A stretch of DNA of 64,000 nucleotides from Epiperipatus broadwayi. Lineage: Eukaryota > Onychophora > Udeonychophora > Euonychophora > Peripatidae. Below the pieces are notes generated by a model, which saw only the letters and a program-made list of their open reading frames with translations, was not told where the DNA came from and searched no databases. Location: contig JAQFVV010006353.1 in NCBI GenBank assembly GCA_028023455.1, positions 126,001-190,000 of the forward strand, read 5' to 3'. Shown piece after piece: positions 47,001 through 57,539 of this stretch. The position numbers were made by a program, and so were the translations under genes. The number at the start of each line of letters is the position of its first letter. Position 1 is the first letter of the stretch.

Positions 47001-47528
47001 AGGTGGGATGATTGTGTTAGGAGGATTGTTGAGTGTTATAGTGGTAAGGAATGGGATAAAAGAATAGAAGCATTAATAAAAAATAGGGAGTTGGAGAGAT
47101 GGAGAAGTAGTATGGAGGGTAAGAAGAGTTTAAATATATATAGAAGTAAACGGAATATTGGAAGCGAGTTAATTTATGATAATAGTAAGGAAAGTAGTTT
47201 ATTGTTTAAGGCTCGAACGGGATCTTTAGCAACAAGAGAGTATACATGTAAATGGAAAACTATGGGTGATTTAGCGTGCAAATTGTGTAAGGAAGGTATA
47301 GAAAATATTAGGCATCTGTTGATTGAATGTAAATGCTTGAAAGCAGAAAGGGTACAGATAATGAAGTTATGGGAGAATAGGTATGAACAAAGTGACAATA
47401 CAGAAAGTGAGTTAGTAGTTTTTATGCTGGGTTTGCGAAAAGATAAGGGGGATTTAGATTTAAAGGCCATAGAGTTGACAAAGATTATGTTGTGGAAATG
47501 GGATGGGGCAGAATATGGGAAGACTTAG
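44076..47528 (+). CDS. LINE ORF2, AP endonuclease and reverse transcriptase, intact
   Basis: 1150 residues without a break. AP endonuclease ~46-275: IGFLNMQGG (49-57), VETH (81-84), GDMNGH (185-190), SDHN (266-269). Reverse transcriptase ~500-810: KARGLDGWAAEM (504), NNYRPIAVTSVLYK (564), FIDIEKAYDRV (635-645), LRQGCPMSPILF (694-705), FADD (741-744) and YRYLGI (805-810). The C-terminal CX2CX8HX4C block has Cys1067, Cys1070, His1079 and Cys1084. The enzyme nicks target DNA and copies its own RNA from the nick. All catalytic residues I can check are present, so the protein could be active and might serve other copies in trans. The start follows ORF1 by 74 bases. Confidence 0.95.
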   Translation: MVDLDISVDVEREWFCKISGKKVCYKRNGEEGSKRIYKRVVRKEEIVKIGFLNMQGGRRPEKWLELNKAIENEGLEVLAVVETHLREEEEPILEEVVWQGINRKEKEKRGGGIGVISKKNLNTVKCQEHLWFEIRLGRQEWMVAIVYIATGDSQTVMEWNNSIYECLVKDIQSFKEKGKRIMVIGDMNGHIEEIDDVDNKNGQFLKEFCQRVNLSIGNLSNVYDGQYTWSRNNVFHTIDYVLVEKEGMNKIRKIKVFDNEERVCNSDHNFIVIEMVSNVMEDRNKGRNNSERCGWRVNDKNKLEEYKIKVEETMEQLVGDEYKDWCGEVEKVANRVLVENMKKNKSNKKMRVSKSVKERKKACREYKCAIKNKESENDINAKWGKYLEKKKLAKMDNYRERMKLNNKLLEDINKSGRDGSKKFWNYIKRRNVGEREIVLIDDEGIECSSRGKLEKILNRYVMDIEKMLDVKELVIENMKAVSSGNIRFTKNELNEAGKRLKSGKARGLDGWAAEMVMNLGHRAKAKLLSCFNKMAQKTVFPGSWSNTRIRLLFKGKGKDHRKLNNYRPIAVTSVLYKVFAYMVAGRVVKWMEENNVVGEMQGGFRSDRRIGDSLFVVTQLMEMSRNSGRSLYMSFIDIEKAYDRVNRNRLWVRLANLGMDEALVNIIKKLYENNYYTYQLGDIESVKVKNGVGLRQGCPMSPILFLLFLSEMEKAIERLGRGVEIPLIGGKGVYTLSGLFFADDIFLCAERREDMDIMLRTCARVGKEMGIKFSEEKSNIMMVNTGEREDVVFLLGDIKLSVVDRYRYLGIILCNQENCLVEWEKKLVNEAKKRKGLVKKLTVFSYNKYDVARIVWKGVAVAGLTYGNDALCVSKRILDYLEKVQREVGRHALDAEMWTAKEAIQGEMGWSSFYMRDAKSKMKMFGRLQFMDSKRIAKIVFNWVMSKGQVTRWVRKVMRYAKDLDKEFISVYLYKRWDDCVRRIVECYSGKEWDKRIEALIKNRELERWRSSMEGKKSLNIYRSKRNIGSELIYDNSKESSLLFKARTGSLATREYTCKWKTMGDLACKLCKEGIENIRHLLIECKCLKAERVQIMKLWENRYEQSDNTESELVVFMLGLRKDKGDLDLKAIELTKIMLWKWDGAEYGKT

Positions 47529-47630
47529 AGTGGGGAATGGAAAATAAAGTGGCTAACAGGTTTATTTGGGCATAGTTGCTGAGATATTCTTGACTTCGTT
47601 TAAGCAGAAGCCAAATACATCACATCACAT
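47529..47630 (+). other. CR1-like LINE 3' UTR
   Basis: GAGTGGGGAATGGAAAATAA through TGGGCATAGTTGCTGAGATA, ending AATACATCACATCACAT. It is shared with the truncated copies at 5500-5640 and 39624-39770 and is probably the region recognised by the reverse transcriptase. Confidence 0.85.
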
Positions 47631-47699
47631 GGGATGATTTAATATTTATTTCAGTATAGCATTATGTACTGGGATTATTTTATATATATTATACAAAAA

Positions 47700-47835
47700 A
47701 TGATTTTAATTTAATGAGTAATGCATTAAAAATGAAAAATAATTTTTTTCTTGAACTATAATTTGGGTTGTTATATTTAACTTGAAACAAAAGCATGGCT
47801 TATTCATAAATTGATTAATTCACTTTTTTAATAGT
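47700..47835 (+). repeat. Half copy of a foldback family
   Basis: AATAATTTTTTTCTTGAACT, ATAATTTGGGTTGTTATATT, TAACTTGAAACAAAAGCATG and ATAAATTGATTAATTCA match the left arm of the foldback at 51615-51788. The right arm is missing. Confidence 0.7.
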
Positions 47836-47839
47836 AAGG

Positions 47840-48690
47840 AAGATTATGTTTATATTTTCTAATTGCTCATATTGGATTTCGAAGATATATTCTGAGATTA
47901 TTCATATGAAAAAGAAGATTGTTTACTTATGGCTGTTTGTTTATTACAAGTCACATGTTAAGAAGTACTAGAATGAAGCAATATGAGATATTCTTGGTTA
48001 TTTTAACATAGTCTTTATCTATGAAGTAGGAAGTTACATGGTTTATGTAATTTTAATTACGTAGTACCTATTACACGTATACACAATTATTTAGTTGTTA
48101 TCAAGGGAATTATTAGTGTGTATCCGTATACAGTTTCCAAAGGAATTATATACAAATGGTGGAAAATTAATTAGGGCATGATGTGTTGATAAATTGTTTT
48201 GCATGTTAATATTTGAAAATCGTTGTAATGCATATATCTCTTTTTTTAAAAGTCTAAATCAGTGAATCTGTTTCAAAAATATAGATCTATATATGTTCAG
48301 GAACAAATTATTTATTCTAGCTCAGTCATGCTACTTGTGAGAAACTTGAGAATCAGTGGATATTAGACGATAGATTCAATTCTTCACTTGTAACAGATAG
48401 GAACAGTGATTAGAATACATAGAATTTTCTCCTGAATAAATCTTATGACTATTTAATATGAAGTATTTTAATTTAGAGGATAAAATAAAGTAGGAAAAAT
48501 ATAATCCTCAAGGCTCAACAGTTGACTGGCATAGCAAATAATGTTTTCTTCTTCACTATTTATCTTTGGAAGACTATTGGAATGATCTTTATTCTATTTT
48601 TCACTTACTATAGTACATTTGGAGATGGTACAACCTTTACCAGCTACATGATCATCATTTGTTCAACTAAAATCAATTAGCTGTTTATAC
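47840..48690. other. No gene recognised
   Basis: AT-rich spacer with no supported feature. Confidence 0.5.
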
Positions 48691-48697
48691 TTATTAT

Positions 48698-49045
48698 TAA
48701 AATAGGCAAAACTCACTATACATATTGCCACTCACTACAAGCTAAAGTAATCAGTAGATGTCAGAAGGCTTGTTCATAAAATCCCCTTCTATTGCCTACT
48801 CATCCAATATCCTGATTAGTTTCTGGCTTGCAAGCCAAAATTTAGTCAGTAGATGGGGATTTAGCCAGAAACTAGTCTGGGGATATTAGATGAGTAGGCA
48901 GTAGATGGGGATTTTATGCACAAGCCTTATGGCATCTACTGATTACTCTAGATTGCATGGAGTGGCATTACTGTATGGAGAGTGTTACCTGTTTTAATAA
49001 CAGTTATAAGTAAGCATATGAAATGATGATCATGTGATGTATACT
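48698..49045. repeat. Family A head-to-head foldback
   Basis: Minus-orientation family A (GGCAAAACTC ... TGCCACTCAC ... CCTACTCATCCAATATCCTG ... GTTTCTGGC) is followed by plus orientation (GCCAGAAACTAGTCTGG ... ATTAGATGAGTAGGCAG ... GGAGTGGCATTACTGTATGG). The two arms are separated by ~35 bases near 48845. Confidence 0.8.
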
Positions 49046-49063
49046 TATTATTATATGATTATC

Positions 49064-49335
49064 CCATCCTCATCATTTTCAACCATTATTAATCCATAAA
49101 ATTATCAAGATCTCTCCATGTTTAATCCAGTTTTTCAATCCCTAGCCTCTCTTCTTCCCAGACATGCCAATAAATTGCCCTATTTTATCCATCTATCCCA
49201 CATAGACCTCTTTTTAGGTCTTTTATATTCTATTGGAATCCATTTAAGATTTCAATTGTTCCTCTATTATCATTTCTACAAATATTACCAGCCTAACCAC
49301 ATTTCAGTCCTTTAATCTTTTCAGGGATGAAATAA
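49064..49335 (-). pseudogene. RTE-like LINE tail, copy 1 of 3
   Basis: Same strand and family as 26690-29385. It holds the 3' end (CCATGTTTAATCCAG side) and the WAGHI-equivalent block (ACAAATATTACCAGCCTAAC on plus). Confidence 0.7.
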
Positions 49336-49371
49336 TTTCATTTTGATCTCTCATATATTTCAATATTAATC

Positions 49372-49960
49372 TCTTCTTGGATTAAGGTCTCTCCATGTTA
49401 AATCCAGTTTCTTCAATCTCTAGTCTTTCCAGAAATACCTACAAACTTCCTTAATTTAACTATCCATCTCACACATGGCCTCTTTCTAGGTCTTTTATAA
49501 TCTATTGGACACCATTTTAAGATTTTAATTGTTCGTCTATTATCACTTTTACAAATATCTCCAACCCAGCATTTTTTTCAGTCCCTAAATCTTTTCAATG
49601 ATGCCAAGGAATTCAGTTTGATCTCTCATTCACAAATCTATTCTTATTACTCCCAACATATATCACATCCAAACTTCATTGAGTGGTCTGAAAGTCTTTA
49701 TATTGCGAAAGTCTATGATCCATATCCATAAGTAGAAATGGATAAAATACATCTATTAAAAACCCTTTTCAAACACAGTTATGTTTTCTTTTAATACTAT
49801 GTTACTTCTACCAAAAGCACTCTATCCAAGTTTACGTCTATGATTAATTTTTTTTATTATGTTTCTGTTTACATTAATAATCTGGACAATGAATTTACAG
49901 TAGTTAATTTCTTCTGATTTACGATTATCAATCTTTATTTGCTTCTGAAAAAACTTTGTG
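49372..49960 (-). pseudogene. RTE-like LINE tail, copy 2 of 3
   Basis: It starts again at the 3' end (GGTCTCTCCATGTTAAATCC on plus) and extends further upstream, through the GAGTGGTCTGAAAGTC block and a CTACCAAAAGCACTC block, to the region just after FADD. Heavily mutated. Confidence 0.7.
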
Positions 49961-50164
49961 TTTTAATATTTACCTTTAACTCTATTTTATTTTATCTGTT
50001 ACTATAAGTAATATTGTTATCTTTCTTCGAAAATAAGCAGTTGTGTTGCAATAATAAAGAAATTGGCTTTGCACTTCAAATTTATAGATTGAATTCAGAT
50101 CTGTCACTCTGAGTTCTTGAACTTCTTGTGAGCTCCTGAGAAAAAAATCATTGGATTATAATAA

Positions 50165-51035
50165 TATATTCATCATTGACAACCATTATCAATCCATTGC
50201 AGGATGGTCTCTCCAAATTCATTCCATTTTCTCCACATCCTCTCTTCTTCGCATCACTCTGAACAAGTTCTTATTTCATCCATCCATCTAAACTTGTGAT
50301 CTCTTTCTGGGTCTTTTAAAATCTCTTGAAATCCCATTTAAGATTTCAATTGTCCATCTATTATCATCTCTTCTAGCAATATGTCCAATCCAATTCCACT
50401 TCAGTATTTTAATTCTTTCAATGATGTCAGAAACACCTGTTTGTTCTCTGATCTCTTATATTGCACTTTTGGTCTCTTCTTGTTACTCCTAACATGCATC
50501 TCTCCATACTTCTTTGAATGGTCTGAAGTCTCTGTATTGCTCTTCTATTAAGTATCCAAATTTCAGATTCATAAGTAAGAACTGGTAAAACACATTTATT
50601 AAAAATCTTCCTTTTCAAACACATAAGCATATTTCCTTTTAGTAGTAAGTTATTTCTACCAAAAGCACTCCAACCAAGTTAAATTCTATGATTAATTTCA
50701 TCCATTATGTTTCCATCTATAGTAATAATCTGACCAAGGTATTTATAGTTATTAATTTCTTGTCACTCATCACAATCAATCTTTATTTTCATCTTTTGAG
50801 AAAATCCATTAAACATTACTTTAGTCTTTTTAACATTTATCTTTAGTCCTACTTTCTTACTTTCATCTGATAACTCTTACAACATTCCCTGAAGCTCTAA
50901 AGCAATGTTTGCAGAAACAACTACATCATCTGCGAAATCCAAACAACTTAAATAATCTCCATTTACTTTTACTTCTTTAGTTTCCCATTTTAATCCACAA
51001 AAATACTTCTTGCTGCACTGTTGTAAAAAGTTTTA
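50165..51035 (-). pseudogene. RTE-like LINE tail, copy 3 of 3
   Basis: The best of the three. Frame 50427-50630 reads MLMCLKRKIFNKCVLPVLTY, ESEIWILNRRAIQRLQTIQR. Upstream sequence reaches the catalytic YFADDVV-equivalent (CTACATCATCTGCGAAATCC on plus, near 50920), where the FADD would read as SDFADDVV. Stops occur throughout. Confidence 0.82.
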
Positions 51036-51039
51036 TATT

Positions 51040-51610
51040 ATTATATTTAAATATTTTTATTTAACTTAAATATTCTATGTTGGATTAAATCTTACAATCA
51101 AATTTTAATCTACTTCTATCAAATAGATTTCTTTCAAATTTTATATATGTGTTAGGTATCAGTAACAATGCAATGTAGCTCTGCCAAGACTAAACATGTA
51201 TTTCAAAATGCATGATATTGATTCATTAAGTATCCAGTGATGCATATTTAGCTAATGGTAATTTTTAATAAATGCTAGCATTGAATATTCCAAAAAAAAC
51301 CCAATTACAATTAGTTAAAATAGAAAACAAAAACAAATGAAGAATGGAATCTTAGTGCTTTTGATTGTTTAACTAAAAATTTCATTTTTAAAAACATACA
51401 AAACAAATATTGTACACAATTATTAATGCATGAAAATTTTATTTCAAAAACAAGAAATGTGGTGACATAGTTTACAATCTTAGTATTTAAATTTGAATAT
51501 AAACAGTTGCAAAACTCTGTGGGAAATATTCCACAATTACAAATTAATATATATATTTAAAAAATGCTTTTATTTAGATAATGAAGCACTAAAAATAAAA
51601 AAATAATATT
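51040..51610. other. No gene recognised
   Basis: AT-rich spacer between an RTE-like tail and a foldback. Confidence 0.5.
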
Positions 51611-51614
51611 TTTC

Positions 51615-51788
51615 TTGGATTGAAATTTGGGTTGGTATATTTAACTTTAAATAAAAAGAGGGAAAAGGCATCCATAAATTAATTAATTTAGTTACTAGTT
51701 TTAAAACTAGTGGTTGAATTAATTAATTTACGGATTGCCTTCCCTCTTCTATTTCAAATTAAACATAACAACCCAAATTGTAGTCCAA
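51615..51788. repeat. Foldback with ~78-bp arms
   Basis: TTGGATTGAAATTTGGGTTG ... AGAGGGAAAAGGCATCCATA ... AATTAATTAATTTAG pairs with TTAATTAATTTACGGATTGC ... CTTCCCTCTTC ... CAACCCAAATTGTAGTCCAA. The centre is the perfect palindrome CTAGTTTTAAAACTAG. A half copy lies at 47700-47835. Confidence 0.93.
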
Positions 51789-52109
51789 AAATGGGGGGGG
51801 GGTAATGTATTATGTTTCAGATTAAATTAAAAAAAAAATTTATTTATAAAAGAACACTATAAAAATATATTGTTTTTTATTGGCAAAGTACGTTTTATTT
51901 TCCAGCTTCAAAATGTGAATATCCTTTTAGTTTTATTTATTATAGGTTAGAATATTGTTTCATCAAATGTTAGGCATTATTTCTGATACAAAGTCTTTTC
52001 TGTTTTCTTCTTTTCTATATGATTATCAATCACTTAAGATGATATAGGGTCTGGTTATCGTGGACCTCTCAATACATCAGTCACCTTCCTGTTTTTAACA
52101 AATTAAAAG

Positions 52110-52710
52110 ATTGTGTATCCCAACCACAGGGAAATAACTTCTGCAACTAAGTTAGCTGTGTGCATAGCTCCTATTTTATCTAATTTATTGTATGGATGTG
52201 AAACTTGGATACTCTACTAATGTAACACAAAGCTATTAGAAAAGTTACGTTTAAAGATGCTTTTTAAAAGTTTAAAAAACCAAACAATATGTTCATTTAC
52301 TTGCTGGAGATACAGAGTTCACTAGTTTAAACACATCTTCATTGGATTGAACACATGAGACAAATAAATATGACTTCCTAAAGAGGTGTTTTATAATGAA
52401 CTTGAATGTGGAGTTTTCATAGAAAAGGCAGACTCCATTTGTCAGAAATTATTCAAAGACTTTTAAAGATGTACGATGTTGATTATTGTTATTGAGAAAC
52501 AATATGGCAGATGATAGAATACCTTGAAGAGTTACAATTAGATGTGTTGTTCAAATATTTAGAAAAAAAACGTTTATTGCAGAAGTTAAAAGACAGCATT
52601 ACAAAATATTAAATAAAGAGAATAACGGAGCAACATGTTCTATGTGTGGACATATTTGTGGTTCACCGGCTGATAGTTATTACAAAATTAATTTCTAGTT
52701 TATTATTATA
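52110..52710 (+). pseudogene. Decayed LINE C-terminal tail (second tail family)
   Basis: LLYGCETWILY (near 52180), a KMLFKSLKNQTICSFTCW block, FIGLNT (equivalent to W-x-G-H), RDNFLKEVFYNEL, then KRQHYKILNKE and a terminal CSMCGHICGSPADSYYK, a CX2C start of a zinc-finger-like tail. In-frame stops are frequent. Confidence 0.68.
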
Positions 52711-52849
52711 GTTGCTGTTGTGGTTCTGTATGCTTATATATTTTTTGGAGTTGAAATAGCCATACACATTTGCAAGTTGCAGCTGCTGATGATTAAGAAA
52801 ACTTTTTTAAATATATAAAGAGTGGCCTACTTAACTTTTTTAAAAAAAA

Positions 52850-53300
52850 ATACACCTATGGGTTTGAAAATGAAGATTTTTAATCTGAGAGCTGGACACT
52901 TGACAGAAGAGTATAGATTTCAGACAACTTAATGAAATATATAGAAAGATGTACATTAGTAGTTACAAGAAGGGATCAAAAACGAAGTACATGGTTGAGA
53001 AAACGAATATGTCTTACTGAGAATATTGAAAGAATTAAGAGACTGAAGAGGAATTGGACTGAACATATTGCTAGAAAAGATGATAATAGATGGGCAGTTG
53101 AAATCAAATTGAATTCCAAAAGATTTTACATGCGAGATGGATTGATGAAATAAGGAAGTATGCCTGGATGATGTGAAGAAGAGAAGATAGATTGAACATG
53201 GAGAGACCTTCATTCTGCAGTGAATCAATAATAGTTAAAAAATGATATTGATTCATTCTGCAGTGAATCAATAATAGTTAAAAAATGATATTGATTTCAC
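52850..53300 (+). pseudogene. RTE-like LINE tail
   Basis: Frame 52932-53153 reads KYIERCTLVVTRRDQKRSTW, then LRKRICLTENIERIKRLKRN and WTEHIARKDDNRWAVEI, the same block as in 26812-27249. It ends with GGAGAGACCTTCATTCTGCA, the element's 3' end. Confidence 0.85.
53211..53296 (+). repeat. 43-bp tandem duplication
   Basis: CATTCTGCAGTGAATCAATA ... GATATTGATT (53211-53253) is repeated exactly at 53254-53296. It duplicates the 3' terminus of the RTE-like tail. Confidence 0.92.
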
Positions 53301-55020
53301 TTTCAACAATATTGCTTCTAACTTTATACGAATATATGTTTTAATACGATTTAAAATTTACTTCCTCTTTGAAAAAAATTATACTCAGCTACTTCTAAGA
53401 AATTTTTATTATTATTTTATGAAAATGCCTAAATTAACACTTCTTATTTTGCTTAACAAACAACAAGTAGTATTGGAATCTCTCACTGCGCTTACGCGCA
53501 CAAATAAATTAGAACTTTTTATTTCAAGGCCTTTCTGCACCTAATATAGGAAACTTTTTTCTCTCTTGGAAAGACTGTAATCTGATTAAAACCATTAAGA
53601 AATAATTGGAAGTACTTTGTTTATGCTGAATTATTTAACATTAAAAGTGGCATTGAGCCATATTAAGAACTATCGCATTTTGTTTTATTTAGGATTACTA
53701 ATATGAACTACGGTATTTATACTACGTAGTAAATCTGAAATATCTTTTGACTTTTCCAGTAAAAGCTGCTAGAATTTTAATTCACGCATTCGTCATGAAT
53801 CATTGCGAATTATTTTATTAATGATAAACTATAGTTTAAATAAAACAGATCGTATAAATAAAATCTCATTTGTTTCTGTTTTTGTATATATATGAAGCTA
53901 AAACAGAAACAACAAACACCGTAAATAATTTTGAAAGAATTTAGGGGAGGGGGGTCAATTATGCTTGGCAATTGTATTAACTATAAAAGACGATGTTGGA
54001 TTAATAAACGATGAATAATATGCGTGATAGGAAGATTTAATTCAGAATTTACTATCACTTATTTGAATTGAAGATTTTTTTACCCCAAGAGCAATTAATT
54101 ATCTTCGCCATGTTTTAGAACCAACAGCAGATGACACAGTTTCAGACTGTTAGGTTTCGGTCTTTTGTTGCTGTCATTGAAGACTATAGATTCAAAGCTG
54201 GAATTAAAACATGTATCTAGGGGGCACCTTTTGTTCTTAGATATTATTCAAGCTAATCACCCTGAAATTTAAAAAGTCCTAAGAATTCATACTCAGGCTA
54301 CTTACTTGCACAGCTATATGGATTTAACACCAGGTTAATTTCCCATACATTTTGAGATTTTTATAATTACAGGCTACTATCTAACCTTTAGTTGGTGTCA
54401 GATGCACCTGAATAGAATAAAGAAGTATAAAGTGACAGTTAGATGCATAAGTACGTACATTAGTTTCAGCTTTGAATACTAGACTTTACTGGTTAGTTTG
54501 GAGATGGAGATTTTATAGCACTATATCATCTGGTATCCATTAATTTCTCAAGTTAACCATAGATGGCTCTAGAGTACAGTGAAGCTAACTGTACTTGAAA
54601 TTTTAAGTAGAAGTTATATGAAAAATCTTGTAATATCATTGCTGGAATTTTTCTTCAGACAAAAAAAAAATGTTTAGGTATGAAGAAACAATAATAAGAG
54701 AAAGGAAGAGAGAAGGGCTAAGGGATTAATAAAAGTTGTGATGCATATTTAATGAAGTATTTCAAGATTTTTTATGATTGCTTAAACAATATTTACATAC
54801 GATATAATGCATTCTGTTTACTTAATCCAAAACAATCAATCATATTTATTTTAGAATAAATTTATGCATTTCTAAGCAGTAGTGTAGATATTGTGAAACT
54901 AACCAAGAAAGTCTATGCAACCACTAATTCTTGAGGATCCTTTTGTTTATGTAGATATTCAAAAAATAAATAAATACTACATTCAGATTAAAATAGGTAT
55001 AATACATGTACTTAAGCTAG
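53300..55020. other. No gene recognised
   Basis: AT-rich, with a G-run near 53946. A short family-A-like motif (CCATAGATGGCTCTAGAGTA) lies near 54558. No exon is supported. Confidence 0.5.
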
Positions 55021-55029
55021 ATATAAATA

Positions 55030-55480
55030 GATGGGATTTGAACCCAGACTTTCAAGCTTTCTCACTCCATCTTATATTACAAATACATATAACTACATAC
55101 ATGTGAAAAAAATGATCTCCAATACTCATATTTTGTACTAAACCAGTACTCATAAGTTGGTCCAGAATATCATCTCCCATATATATAATCAGTACTCAGT
55201 TTTTATTAAATTATATATTTAGGAAATCTTGTCAAACGTTGTTAGCTTAGAGGTCAGCACAGCTGCCTTGCAAGCAAGCAGTTGTTTGCAGATGGTTGTT
55301 GTGGGTTCGCCTCCCGGCCGATGCTATGAAATATGGGGAAAAAAGATAGGAAATCTTCAAACTTTAATAGACAGCCTTCAATCTTCTCCATTCTTCAACT
55401 CTTCGGTCATCTATACCATTAAAAAAAATCTGATGATGGCATGTTGCCAATTTTGTTGTTTTACTTATGTTGTCCATAAG
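55030..55480 (-). repeat. Family B copy split by a SINE
   Basis: GGGATTTGAACCCAGACTTT ... AAAATGATCTCCAATACTCA ... TAAACCAGTACTCATAAGTT up to about 55230, then continuing after the SINE with GGAAATCTTCAAACTTTAAT ... AAAAATCTGATGATGGCATG. The order matches the unbroken copy at 59545-59880. Confidence 0.8.
55231..55346 (+). repeat. tRNA-derived SINE nested in family B, perfect TSD
   Basis: GTTAGCTTAGAGGTCAGCAC ... GCTGCCTTGCAAGCA ... GTGGGTTCGCCTCCCGGCCG ... GATGCTATGA plus an A-rich end. GGTTCGCCTCC is a strong B box. The flanks TAGGAAATCTT (55220-55230 and 55347-55357) are a perfect 11-bp target-site duplication. Its anticodon-loop position reads CTTGCAA. Confidence 0.93.
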
Positions 55481-55589
55481 TCACTTTGATCCCCCAAATA
55501 TAGAATCATAAGATCATTTAAATATAGAAAAGAGATGGACAGAATATCAATGGAATCTCTAATGTTAAATATACTTAAGCTAGATTAAT

Positions 55590-56200
55590 TAGATGGGATT
55601 TGAACCTAGACTTTTAAGTTCCCTTTGTATAAGATGGAGTAGATGATTGCAGAGAGCCTGGAAGTCTGCATTCAAATCCCATTGAATTACATCTAATTTA
55701 AGTATACTATACTTGTATTTAAATATTACAGATTCAGCCAGTATTTTGCTGATTTCTCTTCAATGTATTTAAATGGTCTTAAAGTTCTGAGGGATTAGAG
55801 TGAATTACAGTCAACAAGCATATAACAACAAAATTTGCAAACAAGGGCTTTGAACATGCCTTCATCAGATTTTTAATGATATGGGTAGCTGAAGAGTGGA
55901 AAGGATTGAAACCTGTTCATTAAAGTTTGAAAATTTGCTATCTTTATATAAACCAAGCACTGATTATATATGTGTGTTGGAGATGATGATCGGACCAATT
56001 GATGAGTGCTGGTTTAACCCAAAATATGTATATCACAGATCATTTATCTTTTCACATGTATGTGGTCATGTGGATTGGTTGTATAAGATGAAGTGGATGT
56101 CTGAAAAGGGAGTGTGAAACTCTGGTTTCAAATATCTGAAAAGGGAGGGTGAAACTCTGGTTTCAAATCCTGTCTAATTACATCTAGCTCAAATTCAGAT
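55590..56200. repeat. Family B fragments
   Basis: A minus piece (GGGATTTGAACCTAGACTTT, 55594) followed by plus pieces (CATTCAAATCCCATTGAATT near 55670; GGGCTTTGAACATGCCTTCA, GATGATCGGACCAATTGATG and GAAACTCTGGTTTCAAAT at 55840-56170). A ~38-base piece around GAAAAGGGAG(T/G)GTGAAACTCT is tandemly duplicated near 56102-56160. Confidence 0.7.
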
Positions 56201-56219
56201 TTAATAAATCTAGGCAAAC

Positions 56220-57530
56220 AAAGTTTAAAAATTTGCCACAAACAATGGTTTCACTGCCAGAGGAGATTTCTCAAGCATGAAGTCATGCAAACAGACTCAT
56301 TCTGTGAGGGTAATTAATTCACCCAATTGATACACTGTAGGAGCAACACAAATGATTCACCTAAAAAAATTTAAATCAATACATAATCAAAAAAAGTAAT
56401 TTAAAAAACAAACAAACGAATGCTTCAATACTTGATTTTGTTGATGTTAAGATTATTTTATTTTATTATAGGTGTTACTTATGTGTTTGTATTGTTTTAT
56501 CAGTTAGACTAGGTCTATGTTTATATGTCTATGCTGTCTTTGAGACAGACAAATTTATTGTATTTGGAGCCTTTTCATCAGTATTTTTATTATCCATATG
56601 TATACAGCCAATATTACAGTCTAATTAATAAACATCAGTAATTTACACTACAAAATAGTTGTGGAAAGCCATCTCGTGGCTGAGTCATTAATTAACATTA
56701 TTATTATTATTATGATTTTTTTGGAAAGGTAGCAAAATAATTTTGCACCCATGTGACACAAATCCACAGAATGGGCTTGCACACAAATATTAAACAAATC
56801 TATACTAACAACTTTGTGATATCAGTGAGATTTGACTAGTTTACTCTTCTGATTCATATATTCAGGTTTGAAGTAGAACCTGGAACTCAAGCAATAGAGT
56901 TCAATCCCTATCCTCTAGTTCATGTCTATCAATCTATCAACAATCATTAGTTCAATGAAATGTAATACACTACTGTTCTTTCACTACTCATTAATAATTT
57001 ATACTTCTTTGCAATTATATATTCCCTTTCATAATCCAAACCAGTATACACCCTCACTCTAACTAATACCATGACTATATTTGGGGTTCACTCAAGTTCT
57101 CTATTATTTTTCATGAATTAATTAAATAAACCAAAATATTAATAAATATTCAAGAGAATTTGTGTAATAAAAGTAAAATAAAATTTATTTACAAAACAAA
57201 CACAAACAGACAATAGGGATAAATTGTGGTAATAATACTTGAATTCAAACTTAAGAAATCAGTTTCATTGGACATAGAAAATTTCCTCTATTTTACCAGA
57301 TTAATAACAAAGCCAAGACCCTCATGTTCTTGGAATCTGATTCACGGTATTCCGATGATTGTGCCAATTTTGCCTAATCAAAAAGATCATTTACAGAATG
57401 TGCTGCAATGTTTTGAATGCAACATTTAAAGATGTTTTTTTAATAATTAATGTTCAAACAACTATTTTACCAACCAGTGATAAAAGTAAAGTCCTCAGAA
57501 ACTTTTAATTTGGATAATTATAAAAAAGAA
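56220..57530. other. No gene recognised
   Basis: AT-rich spacer with a (TTA)6 near 56696. No supported coding or transposon feature. Confidence 0.5.
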
Positions 57531-57539
57531 CATAAAACA

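Larger units (their letters stand above)
40680..47630 (+). mobile_element. CR1-like LINE, nearly intact, interrupted in ORF1
   Basis: A ~7-kb non-LTR element. It has a long 5' UTR with two tandem units, ORF1 (PHD finger, coiled coil, SGNH esterase) split by a ~1.5-kb insertion, an intact ORF2, and a 3' UTR ending ACATCACATCACAT. PHD and esterase domains in ORF1 are described for CR1-type LINEs. The exact 5' boundary is unclear, somewhere between about 40560 and 40700. Removing the insertion would leave an ~5.4-kb element. The first ORF1 segment also has a stop at 41747. Confidence 0.85.

Noticed and set aside
45350-47470. Minus-strand frames of 63-134 residues opposite the LINE ORF2
   Set aside because: Shadows of the intact plus-strand ORF2, hydrophobic only because the sense strand is purine-rich.
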